Source: PALSA-607 sp036510735 (lineage in GTDB: Bacteria; Actinomycetota; Actinomycetes; Acidothermales; Acidothermaceae). From it: a stretch of 34,722 nt of DNA. Under the pieces are notes generated by a model, which saw only the letters and a list, made by a program, of their open reading frames with translations, was not told the DNA's origin and made no database searches. Positions within the stretch are counted from its first letter, which is position 1; every line of letters begins with the position of its first letter. The position numbers and the translations under genes were made by a program. Of this stretch, positions 32,634 through 34,722 are shown one piece after another. The stretch lies in the NCBI GenBank assembly GCA_036510735.1, contig DATCDK010000040.1, positions 1 through 34,722 of the forward strand, given 5' to 3'.

Positions 32634-34637
32634 GTGGATACGACGATGTCGGATGCCTTGGTCGGCCGCGTCCTTGATGGCCGCTACCGGGTCGAGGCAC
32701 GCATCGCCCGAGGCGGCATGGCGACCGTGTACCGCGCGCTGGACACCCGCCTGGACCGCGTCGTCGCGCTGAAGGTCATGCACCAGCTGTTCGCTGAGAA
32801 CGACCAATTCGTCGCTCGGTTCAACCGCGAGGCCAAGTCGGCGGCCCGCCTCTCGCACCCGAACGTGGTCGCGGTCTACGACCAGGGCGAGGACGACGGC
32901 TACGTGTTCCTTGCCATGGAGTACGTGCAGGGCCGCACGCTGCGCGACCTCTTGCGGGAGCGCACCCGGCTCACCCCTGCCGAAGCGCTGTCAGTGCTGG
33001 AGCCAGTTCTCGCCGCGCTCTCGGCCGCGCACGCCGCCGGTCTGGTGCACCGCGATGTGAAGCCCGAGAACGTCTTGCTCGCCGACGACGGCCGGGTGAA
33101 GGTCGCCGACTTCGGGCTGGCCCGCGCTGCCGCGAACCTCGAAGCGACAAGCGCCACGTCGCTGATCGGCACCGTCGCTTACCTCTCGCCCGAGCAAGTT
33201 ATCCGCGGCATCGCCGACGAACGAAGCGACGTGTACTCGGCCGGTGTGATGTTGTTCGAGATGCTGACCGGCCGCCCGCCGTATGACGGCGAGACCGCGG
33301 TGTCGGTCGCGCTGAAGCATGCGCACGAGGACGTGCCGCCGCCGTCCAGCCTGGTGTCAGGCATCCCCACCTCCGTCGACCTGCTCGTCGCCAAGGCGAC
33401 CGCACGCGACCCCGACCGTCGCCCGCACGACGCTGGCGCGTTTCTGGCCGAGGTCGTGCGCGTGCGTGGCGGCTTGGTCATGTCTGATGCGGACGACGGG
33501 AACCTGACGACCCTGATCAACCGCACGCTCGTCGTCGAACTGCCAGACACCAGGACCGTCGGGCCGAATCCGCCCTGGCAGTCGGGGCAGTCGGGCCAGT
33601 CGGGGCAGTCGGGGCACGCCGCCCCGCCACAGCCCGCGTTTGCCGGGCAGCCGGGTCAGCCCGGACAGCCGCCGCGGATCGCGGAGCCGCCGGAGCCGCC
33701 CGAGGACGAGTACCGCCGGCCGCATCCGCATCGCAAAGGCTGGATTGCGTTCTTCATCATCTTGCTGCTCGCCGCAGCCGCTGCCGCAGCTGGTTGGTGG
33801 TTCGCTGCAGGCCGGTGGACCCACACGCCGAACCTGACGAAGCTGTCGTCGTCCGCTGCCATGGAAAAGGCCAAGGCGGCCCATGTGACAGTGCAGGTTG
33901 GCGAGCCCGAATTCTCGTCAACTGTCCCCAAGAACGCCGTCGTTGAGCAGACGCCGACTGCCGAGCACAAGGTGCTGCGGGGCGACACAGTCACAATCCG
34001 GCTGTCGCAGGGACCGCAACTATTTCAGGTACCGATCTATGACCCCGCTGGTGGCACGTCGCTCGTTGACTACAAGTCGGAACTCATCGCCGCGCATCTG
34101 AACATCGCCGATCCCCCGACGACTCAATACAGCCCGACTGTTGTAGCCGGAAACCTGATCTCGGTCGATCCGGCGGTCGGCACGAACGAGAAGGCAGGCA
34201 CGACGGTGACCGTCACGGTCAGCCTTGGTCCGCAGCCCATCACGATCGTCGACTACACCAGTCAACCTGCAGACCAGGCCACAAGCGCGTTGACACTCGC
34301 CGGTTTCAACGTCGTGCCCACCCAGGACTACAGCACCACGGTGAAGGCGGGCTCGGTGATTTCCCAAACGCCCAGTAGCGGGACAGGGAAGCTCGGCGAC
34401 ACCGTCACGCTCGACGTCTCCAAGGGCCCCCAAAAGTTCAAGGTGCCTGACGTCACCAGCAACCTCAACGACCCGCAAAGTTGGACCAGCATTCAGCAAG
34501 CGACGAAGACCTTGACGGATGCAGGGTTCAAGGTCAAGGTCGGCGCGAGTGGTCGATTCGGCGTGGTCACCAAGGAGACTCCCAACGGCGGCACGATGCA
34601 GCCGCTGGGCACCGTCATCACCATCTACGCCCAATAG
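32634..34637 (+). CDS. PASTA-domain Ser/Thr protein kinase
   Basis: This is a PknB-like transmembrane kinase. From GTG 32634 it has 667 residues. The kinase domain (about 18-285) has the Gly loop IARGGMATVY, ATP-binding Lys47, catalytic HRDVKPEN with Asp141, DFG at 159-161, and GTVAYLSPEQ. A Gly/Gln/Pro/Ser-rich linker with SGQ and GQP repeats leads to one membrane segment (about residues 365-385) and four extracytoplasmic PASTA repeats, which bind muropeptides or lipid II in related kinases. The start is uncertain: ATG 32622 and ATG 32646 are also in frame, but TATGCT supports GTG 32634 as leaderless. By synteny with the Rv2175c-like gene it occupies the PknL position, but M. tuberculosis PknL lacks PASTA repeats. 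Confidence 0.93.
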   Translation: MDTTMSDALVGRVLDGRYRVEARIARGGMATVYRALDTRLDRVVALKVMHQLFAENDQFVARFNREAKSAARLSHPNVVAVYDQGEDDGYVFLAMEYVQGRTLRDLLRERTRLTPAEALSVLEPVLAALSAAHAAGLVHRDVKPENVLLADDGRVKVADFGLARAAANLEATSATSLIGTVAYLSPEQVIRGIADERSDVYSAGVMLFEMLTGRPPYDGETAVSVALKHAHEDVPPPSSLVSGIPTSVDLLVAKATARDPDRRPHDAGAFLAEVVRVRGGLVMSDADDGNLTTLINRTLVVELPDTRTVGPNPPWQSGQSGQSGQSGHAAPPQPAFAGQPGQPGQPPRIAEPPEPPEDEYRRPHPHRKGWIAFFIILLLAAAAAAAGWWFAAGRWTHTPNLTKLSSSAAMEKAKAAHVTVQVGEPEFSSTVPKNAVVEQTPTAEHKVLRGDTVTIRLSQGPQLFQVPIYDPAGGTSLVDYKSELIAAHLNIADPPTTQYSPTVVAGNLISVDPAVGTNEKAGTTVTVTVSLGPQPITIVDYTSQPADQATSALTLAGFNVVPTQDYSTTVKAGSVISQTPSSGTGKLGDTVTLDVSKGPQKFKVPDVTSNLNDPQSWTSIQQATKTLTDAGFKVKVGASGRFGVVTKETPNGGTMQPLGTVITIYAQ

Positions 34638-34643
34638 GTTCTC

Positions 34644-34722
34644 TGACACGGGTGCTGCGCACTGTGACACGGGTGCTGCGCACTGTGACACGGGTGCTGC
34701 GCACTGTGACACGGGTGCCGCG
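34644..34722. repeat. 21-bp tandem repeat downstream of the kinase, running off the window
   Basis: Four copies of TGACACGGGTGCTGCGCACTG begin at 34644, 34665, 34686 and 34707, exactly 21 bp apart. The first three are identical; the last is cut by the window edge and has one T-to-C change. The array starts 7 nt after the kinase stop. The copies are adjacent with no spacers, so it is a tandem repeat and not a CRISPR. Its full length is not visible. Confidence 0.92.

Noticed and set aside
34020..34712. Minus-strand reading frame with SQCAAPV repeats over the kinase 3' end
   Set aside because: It runs antisense through the PASTA domains and its repeat part is only the 21-bp array read in one frame. 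A convergent gene, if any, needs sequence beyond the window.
34644..34722. CRISPR array
   Set aside because: Copies are directly adjacent with no unique spacers, the unit is 21 bp, and there are no cas genes.

Overview
The window looks like a chromosomal segment of a high-GC actinobacterium. Evidence: a division and cell-wall (dcw) cluster in the actinobacterial arrangement, a MurE with the DNPR motif of meso-diaminopimelate-adding enzymes, an ImuA'/ImuB/DnaE2 mutasome, a DUF3040 gene, an SAV_6107-type HEPN gene, a DUF5302 gene and a PASTA-type Ser/Thr kinase. The overall order (dcw genes, mraZ, DUF3040, metF, Rv2175c-like gene, kinase) resembles the Mycobacterium tuberculosis Rv2150c-Rv2176 region and its Streptomyces counterpart. 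I cannot assign a genus. No tRNA, rRNA, insertion sequence, prophage or CRISPR array is visible.

Region 1 (1-9902, minus strand) is the cell-wall operon mraZ-rsmH-ftsL-like-ftsI-murE-murF-mraY-murD. Genes from rsmH onward mostly overlap by 4 nt (ATGA or GTGA). murD runs off the left edge. mraZ has a clear promoter carrying four TGG-type boxes at exact 10-bp spacing, and the mraZ-rsmH leader holds a hairpin that fits the actinobacterial mraW RNA motif. ftsL and ftsI carry long low-complexity extensions that meet at their junction.

Region 2 (10075-14734, plus strand) is a three-gene operon: MoxR ATPase, DUF58 protein, membrane transglutaminase. It converges on a DUF3040 membrane protein; both stop codons lie in a 19-20 bp triplicated sequence.

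Region 3 (15561-22716, minus strand) is a DNA-damage region. imuA', imuB and dnaE2 form an operon behind a LexA-box promoter that appears to give a leaderless mRNA. Just past dnaE2, a second LexA-type palindrome with its own promoter precedes a HEPN-domain gene and a SAM methyltransferase, suggesting that these two are also SOS-controlled. This is the most interesting signal in the window.

Region 4 (22751-26633) holds a GNAT gene that seems to lack its catalytic core, a YbaK-type deacylase, a DUF5302 protein, a secreted or anchored SIMPL protein, and a minus-strand cluster of an Rv2175c-like DNA-binding protein, thiE and metF.

Region 5 (26875-34637) holds an MMPL transporter, a small acidic-headed membrane protein, a TPP riboswitch driving thiO-thiS-thiG, a convergent HAD phosphatase and a divergent PASTA kinase. 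A 21-bp tandem repeat starts just after the kinase and continues past the right edge.

A recurrent feature is short tandem duplication at gene ends and junctions (14720-14777, 16344-16417, 22005-22045, 34644-34722).
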